In this document: piece by piece, positions 24,395-33,255 of the stretch
Layout: every line of letters begins with the position of its first letter
Position numbering within the stretch: position 1 is the stretch's first letter
Origin: Methanimicrococcus blatticola
Lineage (GTDB): Archaea; Halobacteriota; Methanosarcinia; Methanosarcinales; Methanosarcinaceae
NCBI RefSeq assembly: GCF_004363215.1
Contig: NZ_SNYS01000010.1
Coordinates: forward strand, 144,253-208,252
DNA: 64,000 nucleotides
Direction of reading: 5' to 3'
Notes under the pieces: generated by a model
Database searches by the model: none
Seen by the model: only the letters and a program-made list of their open reading frames with translations
What the model was told of the DNA's origin: nothing
Translations under genes and position numbers: made by a program

Positions 24395-27334
24395 GTGTCC
24401 GCGTCCAAGCCGTCTGAATATTCCGATTCTGTTTCCGTTTCAGATTCAGTTTCGAATCCCGCTTCTGATTTCGCATCAGACTCTTCTTCCGAACTTTTGG
24501 CACCGGCAGGGACGCTGATTTCATTGCTTGCAGCTATCCAAAACGGCGCAGACGCGGTTTACATGGGTGCCTCCCGCTTCAGCGCGCGCGCTTACGCGGG
24601 CAACTTCTCCGACTGCGAGCTTGCGGCAGGAATTGATTACGCGCACGCATTCGGGAAAAAAGTTTATGTCACGCTGAACACACTTTATCGGGACGATGAA
24701 TTGGATGATGTTATGCTCTTGTTTGACGAGCTTTACCGTCACGGGGTTGACAGCGTTATTGTTCAGGATTTAGGGTTGCTGGCAAGGGTTGCCGATCAAT
24801 ATCCGGGCTTTGCCGTCCACGCGAGTACGCAGATGACGGTTCACAATTCTTATCACGCCGCTTTTCTTCAAAAAAAGGGCGTTTCACGCGTTGTTCCCGC
24901 ACGCGAAAATTCCATTCCGGAATTAATCGAAATTAAAAAAACAGGCGTTGAAGTCGAAACTTTCGTTCACGGCGCGCTTTGCATTTGTTATTCCGGTCAG
25001 TGTTTATTCAGCAGTCTCGTCGGCTCCCGCAGCGGCAACCGCGGGAAATGTGCGCAGCCGTGCCGAAAGAGATATGTTTTTTTAGTCGGCGGTAATCCTG
25101 TTTCCACAGACGGTCAATATTTAATCAGCCCGAAAGACTTGAACGCTTCGGAAAATATCAGTGCTTTAATTCAAGCCGGCGTCGATTCTTTTAAAATCGA
25201 AGGACGCATGAAAAAACCGGAATATGTCGCAGGCGTTGTTTCTGTTTACCGACATTTGATTGACAGAATTATTTCAAATGACTCGTCTTCTCAAAAAGTT
25301 CCGACACGCATTGAAAAAGAAAAATTAAAAAAACTTTTCAACCGTGATTTTACGGACGGATATTTCCTGAAAAATCCGGGAAACGAATTGATGAGCCGAA
25401 AACTGCCCTACAATAAAGGCATTTTAATCGGCAAAATCGTCAGCGTTGACCGCCGAAAATTCAATATTACCGTTCTTCTGACTTCAGATTTGTCGGCGCA
25501 TGACGGCATTTCAATCGGTGACATCGGCAAAAACATGAATTCAACCGAAGACCCGCGTATCGGATTTACGGTCAAGAAAATGTATGTCGGACGCAGCATT
25601 TGCAGCAAAGCCGCTTCCGGCGATTCCGTTGAAATTCCGCTTCCGCAATTGGGAGCCGGCGAAAAACTTCTGTTCCCCTCAATCGGTGATTCCGTTTATA
25701 AAACATTTGACTTTGAACTCCAAAAAGAGATTTCAAAAACATTCCCCGCCGCAACTGTCAGCGAAGAAGAGCGGGATGTGTTCATTGAACAAACCGTTTC
25801 AGACGCCTACAGTCAAGCGGCTCTGCCTGCTTCCCTGCCCGCTTCTCTGTCTGTTTCTTCGTCCGTCTCTCCATCAGACTCTTCACCGGTCGCTTCATCA
25901 AATTCTTTGTCAGACTCGCTTGCTCTTTATTCTTCTTCAACCGTTTTCCCGATTTCTGAAATGATTGAAAAATTGTCTCCTGCCGAATCCGTTCAAATAA
26001 CGGTTTCATTCAATTGTCAAATTGAAGCCGGAAAACCCATTCAAATTACTGTTTCCGATTCAGAAGGCTGTCAAGTGACTGTTCAATCCGATTACATTAT
26101 TGAAACCGCTCAAAAAAATCCGTTTTCAGAAAACCAAGCGCGTGACCTTCTTCTCAAACTCGGCGGCACAATTTATCGGGTTCACTCTGTTGATATTTCC
26201 ATCGTCGGAGATTGTTTTGTTCCCGTCGGCGAATTTAAAACCGTTCGCAACAAAGCGTTGCAGGCGCTGTTAAATGAAAGAATCATCTCCCAAAGAAGAC
26301 AATCTCCGGTCGGGGCTGTTTTTTCAAATAATGGAATTGAAAAGACAGATGTGATTGCAGGTGACGTTCTTCCGGCTCAGGTGTCGGTTTGCGTTTATTC
26401 CGAAGATGAATTGTTTGCGGCATTAAACGCAGGTGCTGACAGAGTTTATATTGGCGGCGACATTTTCAAAGATCCGCTGACTCAGATTGAATACGGCATC
26501 ACGGTTGACATGATTCCGAACATTTTCGATAAATTGTCGGCATCTGATAAAGAAAAAATATTTTTCAAAACGCCTTTTATTACAAAGGAAACGGATTTCG
26601 AATCTTTAAATCAAAATTTAATCCGTCTCAAAGAAATCGGAATTTCAGGAATTTCGGCATCTAATATCGGTGTTTATGAATTTATTCGCTCCAATCCGGT
26701 TTATTCGGGTTTTTTCAGAATTGCAACCGATTCGGCTTTTAATCTTTTTAATTCAGATGCCGCTTCTCTTTTCTTAAAAGACGGCGTTTCTTCTGTTCTT
26801 TTATCGCCCGAGCTTTCGATTTCGGAAATTGAGCAGCTGATTCGGTCGTCTGTTTTAGAACACGAAGGAATCCTCCCGCCGGTTGAATGTATTGTTCATG
26901 GCAGGCAAAGATTGATGGTTACGGAACATCCGCTTCTGCAATCTCTTTTAAAAGATATGAAACAAAAAGACATTAAACAAAAAGACATGAAATCGGCAAG
27001 CGAGTCTGCCGGCTCCGATAATAAAACGCTGCCGTTTTTCGAATATGCGATCAAGGATTCTAAAAATTATACATTTCCGGTTTTAGTTGACGCCGTCGGG
27101 CGAAATTATGTTTTTAATTCCCGCGAATTAAATGCGTTCGATTTGCTGCCGCGTCTTCTTGAAGCGAATGTCACATTTTTCAGAATTGACGGAATCGGGC
27201 ACACGCCTGACGAAATTGGCGCATTGGTTCGACATTATAAAAACGGTTTAAGCAATTCGAATGATGTACCGAAAAATAATTCGAATGACGGCGCAGAATT
27301 TACAAAAGGCAATTTCCTGAGAAGTGTTGATTGA
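24395..27334 (+). CDS. U32-family (collagenase-like) protein, 979 aa, with Ser-rich segments
   Basis: Residues about 30-320 form a U32 barrel (ELLAPAGTLISLLAAIQNGADAVYMG). The family signature FVHGALCICYSGQCLFS is near residue 190 and GNRGKCAQPCRKRY gives further Cys. A DUF3656-like segment (NRDFTDGYFLKNPGNELMSR) and a second U32-like barrel (VSVCVYSEDELFAALNAGADRVYIGG) follow. Bacterial relatives include RlhA, a 23S rRNA hydroxylation enzyme, so tRNA/rRNA modification is likelier than proteolysis. Two Ser-rich low-complexity stretches, at the N-terminus and about 475-515, are unusual for the family. GTG 24395 is preferred (GAGGT six bases upstream) over GTG 24362. Confidence 0.9.
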   Translation: MSASKPSEYSDSVSVSDSVSNPASDFASDSSSELLAPAGTLISLLAAIQNGADAVYMGASRFSARAYAGNFSDCELAAGIDYAHAFGKKVYVTLNTLYRDDELDDVMLLFDELYRHGVDSVIVQDLGLLARVADQYPGFAVHASTQMTVHNSYHAAFLQKKGVSRVVPARENSIPELIEIKKTGVEVETFVHGALCICYSGQCLFSSLVGSRSGNRGKCAQPCRKRYVFLVGGNPVSTDGQYLISPKDLNASENISALIQAGVDSFKIEGRMKKPEYVAGVVSVYRHLIDRIISNDSSSQKVPTRIEKEKLKKLFNRDFTDGYFLKNPGNELMSRKLPYNKGILIGKIVSVDRRKFNITVLLTSDLSAHDGISIGDIGKNMNSTEDPRIGFTVKKMYVGRSICSKAASGDSVEIPLPQLGAGEKLLFPSIGDSVYKTFDFELQKEISKTFPAATVSEEERDVFIEQTVSDAYSQAALPASLPASLSVSSSVSPSDSSPVASSNSLSDSLALYSSSTVFPISEMIEKLSPAESVQITVSFNCQIEAGKPIQITVSDSEGCQVTVQSDYIIETAQKNPFSENQARDLLLKLGGTIYRVHSVDISIVGDCFVPVGEFKTVRNKALQALLNERIISQRRQSPVGAVFSNNGIEKTDVIAGDVLPAQVSVCVYSEDELFAALNAGADRVYIGGDIFKDPLTQIEYGITVDMIPNIFDKLSASDKEKIFFKTPFITKETDFESLNQNLIRLKEIGISGISASNIGVYEFIRSNPVYSGFFRIATDSAFNLFNSDAASLFLKDGVSSVLLSPELSISEIEQLIRSSVLEHEGILPPVECIVHGRQRLMVTEHPLLQSLLKDMKQKDIKQKDMKSASESAGSDNKTLPFFEYAIKDSKNYTFPVLVDAVGRNYVFNSRELNAFDLLPRLLEANVTFFRIDGIGHTPDEIGALVRHYKNGLSNSNDVPKNNSNDGAEFTKGNFLRSVD

Positions 27335-27846
27335 AGGAAAGGTTAATTGAAATTTGTTCAAAATGACAAATATTTCAACTATAATTTTTATTATATGTTT
27401 CTTCTCATGTTTTTATTTTTTATTTGAAATCTATTTCTTTTTTATTATAGTTAATTCAATCTAATTATTTCGATTAAATTTAAATAAAATCAGATATTTT
27501 GTCAATTTTACAAAACAGTTTAAATGTTGGGGAAATTGCATGGGTTTGCTTCTTTAACACATACTTAAATTTGTCACTCGTCGTTTTAGATGAATCATTG
27601 GCATTATTTTTTAACTGCTCAATTTGATTATATTTACAAGCGATTACTGTTTACAAAAATTAAGTAGGTGTTAAGGTATAGGGTTATATAAAAAAGATTT
27701 TGAAACAAAACCTTTAATTATGACCGTTTCAGTATACCTTTTATTAACTATCATCAATGATTATTTTCATACGAAATTTTTTTCGAATGAACAATCATGA
27801 TGACCCCCGATATAAATTCTTCTATCAAAAAACAGAGAGAGGGACA
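27335..27846. other. AT-rich intergenic stretch
   Basis: No gene is supported in these 512 bases. A TATA-like ttatataaaa at about 27683-27692 probably serves the DUF1699-like gene, giving a leader of roughly 130 bases. The tracts aactataat (about 27377) and attatagtt (about 27444) are inverted to each other and could form a weak long-range stem. Confidence 0.5.
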
Positions 27847-28239
27847 ATGAAAATCAGAATTATTAGTTCTAAAGATGAAATAGGAACATTGAAAACAGGT
27901 GATAAAATTGTTCACTTAGCATTTCGACCTTCAAATAAGGATATTATGACATTGGTTTCACTTTGTCCGAGTGTAAAAGCGATTCATATTCCAAGCTCTT
28001 ACAAAAAAACGTTGTCTGAGTCAATTCAGATGTTTTTAACAATGCATAATGTTGTTCTTTTGGAAGGGGATGTTTGGGGACACAGAAAAGATATCAATGA
28101 ATATTTTGAAATTCCCGCAGAAACCGTTAACATGATTCATGAATTGAAAGGAACAGGTGCCTCTACCGACGATATTATTTCACGTCTTCGAGAAACCAAA
28201 TTAAGTGCCGATTTAGTTCGTTTTGTGTTAACTTCTTAA
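27847..28239 (+). CDS. DUF1699-like conserved archaeal protein, 130 aa
   Basis: A small soluble protein beginning MKIRIISSKDEIGTL with VHLAFRPSNKDIMTLVSLCP, AIHIPSSYKKTLSESIQMFL and LLEGDVWGHRKDINEYFEI. From memory this matches DUF1699, a family seen mainly in Methanosarcinales and of unknown function; the assignment is unverified. The ATG at 27847 has GAGGGA just upstream; the longer reading frame from 27757 has none. It lies inside the ABC transporter cluster, between the U32 gene and the nuclease gene. The C-terminal helices (GASTDDIISRLRETKLSADL) look like a small HTH-like bundle. Confidence 0.8.
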   Translation: MKIRIISSKDEIGTLKTGDKIVHLAFRPSNKDIMTLVSLCPSVKAIHIPSSYKKTLSESIQMFLTMHNVVLLEGDVWGHRKDINEYFEIPAETVNMIHELKGTGASTDDIISRLRETKLSADLVRFVLTS

Positions 28240-28463
28240 AAAATATCTCTTACCGGTTACAGCTTTATCTTTTTTTGCAGTCGGTGCTTGTTGAATTTGA
28301 TGTTGCCTGTTTCGGCACATCACTATTTTTATTCACGTCTATTATATCTTATTATTCCAAATTTTATATTTTGATGATTTTATGTTTTAATTGTTCCATG
28401 TTTAATTATTTTTTATGTTTTCAATGGTTTTATGCTTTGATTTTACATCACAGAATAACTCCT

Positions 28464-28500
28464 GTCAACAACTTCTTTCATGTTAACAACTATCTTTCAT
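28464..28500. repeat. direct repeat of 18-19 bp before the nuclease gene
   Basis: gtcaacaacttctttcat is followed directly by gttaacaactatctttcat, ending 61 bases before the nuclease ATG. The rest of 28240-28561 is T-rich with no supported gene. Confidence 0.6.
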
Positions 28501-28561
28501 GTTGCGAATACTTTCTCTCCGCACGGCAAGTTCTCATATAGCTGTATGTCTATTTTTCAAT

Positions 28562-29044
28562 ATGACTGAATTTGAAAGAGGCTTAGTGACTTCTTTTAAC
28601 AATTATTTTAAAGAAAATAATATGCGCGGCATTTCCTACCGTTTAAAACAACACCGGTTTACACCGCAGTTTTTAGACGTTTTGGTTGATTCGCTTCATC
28701 CTGATTATTACCTGGGAATCGAGTGTAAAAGCATTTCCGTTGAAAAAGGAACGAAAGCCCTTTACTTCACGCAGCATTTTACAACGGATAAAAAAGGCGT
28801 TCATCAAATCGAACGTATTTCTGATTTTTTAAATCATTCCGGAAGAAGCGGTTTTTTAGCGGTTGAACTTCGGTTCGGTGTCGGACGATCTCGCGAAGCT
28901 TATGCCATCCCTTGGAAAGACATTTGGGAGCGGTTTACTTCCGATTCTTTAAAATTTACGGTTGAGGAAATTTCAACATATCCGTCGATTCTCCGGTCCG
29001 GCGGCGGTTATCGGGTGGATCCTGATTCGTGGATTAAAAGATAA
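28562..29044 (+). CDS. PD-(D/E)XK nuclease resembling archaeal Holliday junction resolvase Hjc, 160 aa
   Basis: The order of candidate catalytic residues fits Hjc: Glu in the first helix (FERGLVTSFNNYF), Asp39 or Asp43 (QFLDVLVDS), then E54-C-K56 (YLGIECKS). These are followed by the helix and strand QIERISDFLNHSGRSGFLAVEL, as in Hjc. Hjc resolves four-way DNA junctions during recombination. The protein is longer than classical Hjc (about 120-135 aa) by a C-terminal extension (YAIPWKDIWERF, then a Gly-rich end). ATG 28562 is chosen by the start of similarity; no clear ribosome site is seen. An alternative is another archaeal PD-(D/E)XK family. Confidence 0.75.
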   Translation: MTEFERGLVTSFNNYFKENNMRGISYRLKQHRFTPQFLDVLVDSLHPDYYLGIECKSISVEKGTKALYFTQHFTTDKKGVHQIERISDFLNHSGRSGFLAVELRFGVGRSREAYAIPWKDIWERFTSDSLKFTVEEISTYPSILRSGGGYRVDPDSWIKR

Positions 29045-29164
29045 AAAATAAATCCAAATATGAATCCAAAAATGAATCAAGATTGTTTTCTTTTTTCGAA
29101 GATTTAAAGACTTGAGGGCGCATGCCTTTTTTTCATCATTATAAAAACAATGAGGTTATAAACA

Positions 29165-29962
29165 ATGAACTCATTTATAATCGGCATGGAATCCCAGAAT
29201 GTACAAAAAATTGTTATAGGGGCTTTATCGCTGGCGGCATTCGCAATTTTATGGGAATTGCTGGCCATTATTGTTAATAATTCATTTTATTTGCCCCGCT
29301 TTTCAAGCGTTTTATCTGCTTTTTTCAGCGTCATTCAAAGCAGCTTTTTCTTTAATGACGTGGCAATCAGTTTATACCACTTTATTATCGGGTTTGCTTT
29401 TGCGCTTATTATCGGCATCCCGATCGGTATGTTAATGGGTTGGTTCCCGGTTTTGGACAAAGCACTCAACCCGATTGTTGAAATTTTCAGACCGATTCCG
29501 CCGCTCGCTTGGATTCCGTTTGCCATTATCTGGCTCAAACTAACGCATCAGGCTGCCGGTTTTATCATTTTTATGGGAATGGTTTTTCCGATTATCATTA
29601 ATACCTATTCGGGTTTTAAAAACATCCCGAAAATATATGTGGAAGCGGCAAAGGTTCTCGGCAGCGTTTCCAGCATCAAGCTGATTAAAAATGTGGCGAT
29701 TCCGGCAGCGTCTCCGATGATTCTTTCCGGTATCAAAACCGCAATGGGTGTCGGCTGGATGTGTTTGGCTGCGTCTGAAATGTTTGGTGTCAGCGACTCC
29801 GGCATCGGTTATAAAATCTGGTTCTACTACGGCATCCAGGCAATGGATTATGTCGTTGTTTACATGCTGATTTTAGGATTTATCGGCTTGCTGCTCGACT
29901 TCCTGTTCAGATATTTCATTCAGAATCGTGTCTTGAAGTGGCAAAAAGGAACGGTGGTCTAA
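29165..29962 (+). CDS. ABC transporter permease (SsuC/TauC type), 265 aa
   Basis: Six membrane helices and the BPD_transp_1 fold. The EAA-type cytoplasmic loop reads EAAKVLGSVSSIKLIKNVAIPAA, contacting the ATPase. The gene ends one base before the ATPase gene starts, so they are translationally coupled. It pairs functionally with the lipoprotein at 23243, although four intergenic gaps and three genes intervene. Confidence 0.93.
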   Translation: MNSFIIGMESQNVQKIVIGALSLAAFAILWELLAIIVNNSFYLPRFSSVLSAFFSVIQSSFFFNDVAISLYHFIIGFAFALIIGIPIGMLMGWFPVLDKALNPIVEIFRPIPPLAWIPFAIIWLKLTHQAAGFIIFMGMVFPIIINTYSGFKNIPKIYVEAAKVLGSVSSIKLIKNVAIPAASPMILSGIKTAMGVGWMCLAASEMFGVSDSGIGYKIWFYYGIQAMDYVVVYMLILGFIGLLLDFLFRYFIQNRVLKWQKGTVV

Positions 29963-30727
29963 ATGGGCGATTTAATTATTGAGAATTTATCCAAGGAATT
30001 CAAAAAAGGCAGTAATGAATTTTTGGCATTAAAAGACATCAATTTGTCTGTCAAAAACGGCGAGTTCGTGACCATTTTAGGTCCGTCCGGCTGCGGCAAA
30101 ACAACGCTTTTGCGCATCATCGCAGGACTTGAAACCTATTCAAGCGGGACGGCGACTTTGGACGGTGAACTGATTACCGGTCCCGGTCCCAAGCGCGGCA
30201 TGGTTTTTCAGGAATATTCACTTTTCCCGTGGAAAACCGTTCTCGGAAATGTGATGTTCGGGCCGCTCATGCAGAATTTTTCAAAAGACGAAGCGGAAGC
30301 CAAAGCCATGACTTATTTGAATTTGGTCGGTTTGTCCGAATTCAAGAACAGTTACCCGTATGAACTTTCCGGCGGCATGAAACAGCGCGTCGCAATCGCC
30401 CGAGCGCTTGCCAATGAGCCTGAAATCATATTAATGGACGAGCCGTTCGGCGCGCTTGACGCTCAAACCCGAAACAATCTTCAAAATGAGCTTCTCCGCA
30501 TTTGGCAGGAAGAGAAAAGAACAATTATTTTCGTGACTCACAGCGTTGACGAAGCCGTTTTCCTCTCCGATCGAATTGTTATTTTATCCAAACGCCCGGG
30601 AACGATTAAAAAGATCATCGAAGTTTCTATTCCGCGCCCGAGAGACAGAACGCGCCCGGAAGAAAACGCCATTCGAAATGAAGTTCTCCGGCTTTTGGAC
30701 ACCAATGAAAATTGTGAAATTGATTAA
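29963..30727 (+). CDS. ABC transporter ATPase (SsuB/TauB type), 254 aa
   Basis: Nucleotide-binding subunit of the nitrate/sulfonate/taurine import family. Walker A GPSGCGKTTLLRI, Q-loop FQEYSLFPWKTV, signature LSGGMKQRVAIARAL, Walker B IILMDEPFGALD and the switch His in VTHSVDEA are all intact. It immediately follows the permease and has a hairpin terminator at its stop. Confidence 0.95.
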   Translation: MGDLIIENLSKEFKKGSNEFLALKDINLSVKNGEFVTILGPSGCGKTTLLRIIAGLETYSSGTATLDGELITGPGPKRGMVFQEYSLFPWKTVLGNVMFGPLMQNFSKDEAEAKAMTYLNLVGLSEFKNSYPYELSGGMKQRVAIARALANEPEIILMDEPFGALDAQTRNNLQNELLRIWQEEKRTIIFVTHSVDEAVFLSDRIVILSKRPGTIKKIIEVSIPRPRDRTRPEENAIRNEVLRLLDTNENCEID

Positions 30728-30742
30728 AGATTTTCTTTAATC
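30722..30742 (+). terminator. hairpin terminator at the ATPase stop
   Basis: GATTAAAG and CTTTAATC form an 8-bp stem spanning the stop codon, followed by agttctcttttttg. Confidence 0.7.
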
Positions 30743-30751
30743 AGTTCTCTT

Positions 30752-30864
30752 TTTTGTTTTTATTTTGGTTTTACTTCGTTTATTATTTTCATTTTGATTT
30801 TACTTTGTTTATTATTTTCATTTTGATTTTACTTTGTTTATTTGTTTTCACTTTGATTTTATTT
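30752..30864. repeat. 29-bp tandem repeat, about four units
   Basis: Units of the form attattttcattttgattt + tactttgttt repeat with a 29-base period; the two central units are exact and the outer ones degenerate. It lies past the ATPase terminator in a T-rich stretch (30743-31036) with no gene. Confidence 0.75.
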
Positions 30865-31036
30865 TTTTATTTCATTCCTTTTTTATAATCTATTTCATCC
30901 TCACTCTTCTTCACCCTGTTTTACCATTTCATTTTTCCATTTTTAAAGCATGTATGCTTATTGTATTTGATTTTTTAAAAATGAGATTTTTTGAAAATTA
31001 AAAAATTAATGTGAAAATGAATTGATTCATTTTCAA

Positions 31037-31213
31037 TTAAAGAGTAAGCGGCCATGTGCCGTAGAAGTATGAAATCAATAAAACAGCAAGACCGATAATG
31101 ATGCCTGCAATTAAAACATAAATCGGTTTGAATGTAATTGCTTTTTTGTCCGCATCAAAATATCTCATCAATCCTGCGGAAGACTGAAGTCCGTTTCCCT
31201 TTTGTTTCGCCAT
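31037..31213 (-). CDS. preprotein translocase subunit Sec61-beta (SecG), 58 aa
   Basis: A small single-pass membrane protein of the SecYEG/Sec61 channel. The N-terminus MAKQKGNGLQSSAGLMRYFD carries the conserved S-S-A-G-L-M-R-Y/F-F/Y segment of archaeal Sec61-beta. A KAITFKP linker precedes one helix (IYVLIAGIIIGLAVLLISYF). It is complete, but short enough to be missed by length cut-offs. A TATA box lies about 70 bases upstream at 31283-31293. The neighbours (mtnA, ABC ATPase) are unrelated. Confidence 0.92.
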   Translation of the reverse strand: MAKQKGNGLQSSAGLMRYFDADKKAITFKPIYVLIAGIIIGLAVLLISYFYGTWPLTL

Positions 31214-31282
31214 AAAAAGATCTTTCCTTATTAATTTTTAAATTTACGTCGTAAATCAAGAATACAACATAGAGCGTCTGTT

Positions 31283-31293
31283 CTTATATAAAC
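31283..31293 (-). promoter_or_regulatory. TATA box for the Sec61-beta gene
   Basis: GTTTATATAAG on the minus strand, about 70 bases before the start codon. Confidence 0.55.
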
Positions 31294-31353
31294 ATTTATC
31301 TTTTTCTTCTATTTCAAATAATTATTTCCAATTGGTTTTTTCATCGGTTTTGC

Positions 31354-32385
31354 TCATCCGAGGATGATTTCATCAATTAAAATCGGCGGAGAAAACACGC
31401 CGTTTTCGGTAATAATTGCCGATACATTTTCCATCGGCGTTTTATCAAATGCTAAATTCAGAATCGGGACGCCGTTTGGAACATTTTGGTCTTTGCATGA
31501 ACCGATATATCTGAGTTCATTTTCCGAACGCCTTTCGATTTGAACATTTTCCTCCCAGCTGTCGGGGTCCAATGTTGAAACCGGCGCCGCCACGTAAAAC
31601 GGAATATTGTGTTCTTTCGCCAAAACGGAATGTGTATACGTGCCGATTTTATTGTAAACGAATTCCTGCGTGATTCTGTCGGCACCGACGATAACTTTGT
31701 TAATGACGCCTTCGCTCATCAAAAACCCGGCTGTTGAGTCGGTAATGACTTGAACGGGAATCTTATCCTGCTGCAGCTCCCACGCGGTAATGCGGCTGCC
31801 CTGGTTGAGCGGGCGCGTCTCGCAGGCCAGCACAGTAATCTTCTTGCCGTCGGCAACTGCTGAGCGGATCACGCCAAGTGCTGTTCCCCAGTCAACGCAT
31901 GCCATTCTGCCGGCGTTGCAGTGTGTCAGCACGACATCGCCGTCACGAAGCAGTTTCGCGCCGTTTTTGCCGATTTTTTTATTGATTGCGACATCTTCGT
32001 CAGCCATATTTTTGGCTTCTTCCAAAGCGATATTTTTCACCAGGTGCGGGTCCATTCCTTCTTCTTCGGCGATTTGAAGAACGCGGTCTACGCCCCATGC
32101 TAAATTAATGGCTGTCGGACGTGTTTTTTTGATTGCTTCGCCGGCCGCTTTCATATCTTTAATGATGCCTTCAACAGTGTCCGCGCTGCTCAGCTGTGCC
32201 GCCAATGCAACGCCGAATGCGCCGCAAACGCCGAGTGCCGGTGCGCCTCGAATTCTTAAATTTTGAATCGCCTCGCAAACCTCGGCTGTATTTTTGCATT
32301 CAATGAATTTCAATTCGCCGGGGAGGAGCGTTTGATCAATCATTTTTATGGTAGAATTCGAATCGTTCCATTCAATCGTTCTCAT
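31354..32385 (-). CDS. mtnA: S-methyl-5-thioribose-1-phosphate isomerase (aIF2B-like), 343 aa
   Basis: Isomerises methylthioribose-1-phosphate to methylthioribulose-1-phosphate in methionine salvage. In methanogens the enzyme also acts on the 5-deoxy analogue (established for the Methanocaldococcus homologue). Family marks are IRGAPALGVCGAFGVALAA, the Cys site LTHCNAGRMACVDWGTALGV, AWELQQDKIPVQVITDS and the catalytic Asp in IVGADRI. GAPALG rather than the R15P-isomerase pattern favours MtnA. S-adenosylmethionine synthetase, which feeds the same cycle, is 7 kb away. Confidence 0.92.
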   Translation of the reverse strand: MRTIEWNDSNSTIKMIDQTLLPGELKFIECKNTAEVCEAIQNLRIRGAPALGVCGAFGVALAAQLSSADTVEGIIKDMKAAGEAIKKTRPTAINLAWGVDRVLQIAEEEGMDPHLVKNIALEEAKNMADEDVAINKKIGKNGAKLLRDGDVVLTHCNAGRMACVDWGTALGVIRSAVADGKKITVLACETRPLNQGSRITAWELQQDKIPVQVITDSTAGFLMSEGVINKVIVGADRITQEFVYNKIGTYTHSVLAKEHNIPFYVAAPVSTLDPDSWEENVQIERRSENELRYIGSCKDQNVPNGVPILNLAFDKTPMENVSAIITENGVFSPPILIDEIILG

Positions 32386-32428
32386 ATTTTCGCCTTTTTT
32401 GATAATTTAAAATTAATATTTCCCACCG

Positions 32429-33088
32429 TTACTTCAATCCGTCTGAAGTGATTGTAAAGTAGCACATATCGCCTTCGGGGCGGCATCTGTGCTTCATGAT
32501 TTTCGCGCTTCTCTCGCCTGTTCCGACGCGGTCCAGTTTTAAAATTGTTTTTGAAATATGTTCAATCCCGCGGCCGCCGATCGGGCGCACGCCGCCGTTA
32601 TTTTCGACATCGCTGAAAATCTGGTTTGTAATTAAAACAGCGATCCCCGTTTTTCTTGCGATGCCCTGAAGAAAACCGATTTGATTTGCCAGTTCCCGCC
32701 GGCTTTGAATTCCTGAATCCTCGTCATCCAATTCGTAGCGGTAAAAAGAAGTTGCCGAATCGACAATAATCAAGCCGATATTTTCGCTCGATATTTTTTC
32801 AACCTCGCAGATGGCAGTGTATTGTTCATCAAAACTCATCGGCTCGTAAATCAAAATATTTTGCGCCGTTTCTTTTGATTTTTCGCCGGCAATTTGTGAA
32901 AAACGATCAAAAGAAAGACCTTCCGTGTCAATATAAATGACTTTTTTGCCGGATTTCGAACATTCAATCGCGACTTGAAGGCACAAATTTGTCTTACCTG
33001 AGCCGGGCTCGCCGTATACTTGCGTGACAATGCCGCATTCAATGCCGCCGCCAAGCAGGTCATCAATGGGCTTGCATCCGGTCGTCAA
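32429..33088 (-). CDS. radB: DNA repair and recombination protein RadB, 219 aa
   Basis: Euryarchaeal RecA/RadA paralog lacking the N-terminal DNA-binding domain. Walker A GEPGSGKTNLC is near residue 26, Walker B GLIIVDSATSFYRYEL near 105, and GRGIEHISKTILKLDRV marks the C-terminal part. The only suitable start in frame is TTG 33088 (GGA six bases upstream; GAGGTG further up). A minus-strand TATA box lies at 33152-33161. Confidence 0.93.
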   Translation of the reverse strand: MTTGCKPIDDLLGGGIECGIVTQVYGEPGSGKTNLCLQVAIECSKSGKKVIYIDTEGLSFDRFSQIAGEKSKETAQNILIYEPMSFDEQYTAICEVEKISSENIGLIIVDSATSFYRYELDDEDSGIQSRRELANQIGFLQGIARKTGIAVLITNQIFSDVENNGGVRPIGGRGIEHISKTILKLDRVGTGERSAKIMKHRCRPEGDMCYFTITSDGLK

Positions 33089-33151
33089 ATAGTTTCCGAT
33101 GTTTGCACCTCTTTTATATGTCTGATTTTATTAACTGATGAATGAAGAAAT

Positions 33152-33161
33152 GGTATAAAAA
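33152..33161 (-). promoter_or_regulatory. TATA box for radB
   Basis: TTTTATACCA on the minus strand, about 65 bases before the TTG start. Confidence 0.5.
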
Positions 33162-33255
33162 CCTTTAACGTTTGTGTTTTTATTAACTCTTTATTAATTT
33201 ATTTCGAAGTAAGGGGGACAGCAAGAGTCATATAACAAAAAACTGTAGGTTCTGT

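Noticed and set aside
28275..28541. Plus-strand 88-codon frame before the nuclease gene
   Set aside because: The T-rich sequence yields a Phe/Tyr/Leu/Cys-rich product; it overlaps the direct repeat and has no ribosome site.
31354..32385. Assignment as ribose-1,5-bisphosphate isomerase
   Set aside because: Length and the GAPALGVCGAFG segment fit MtnA better; the two enzymes are related, so biochemical proof would decide.
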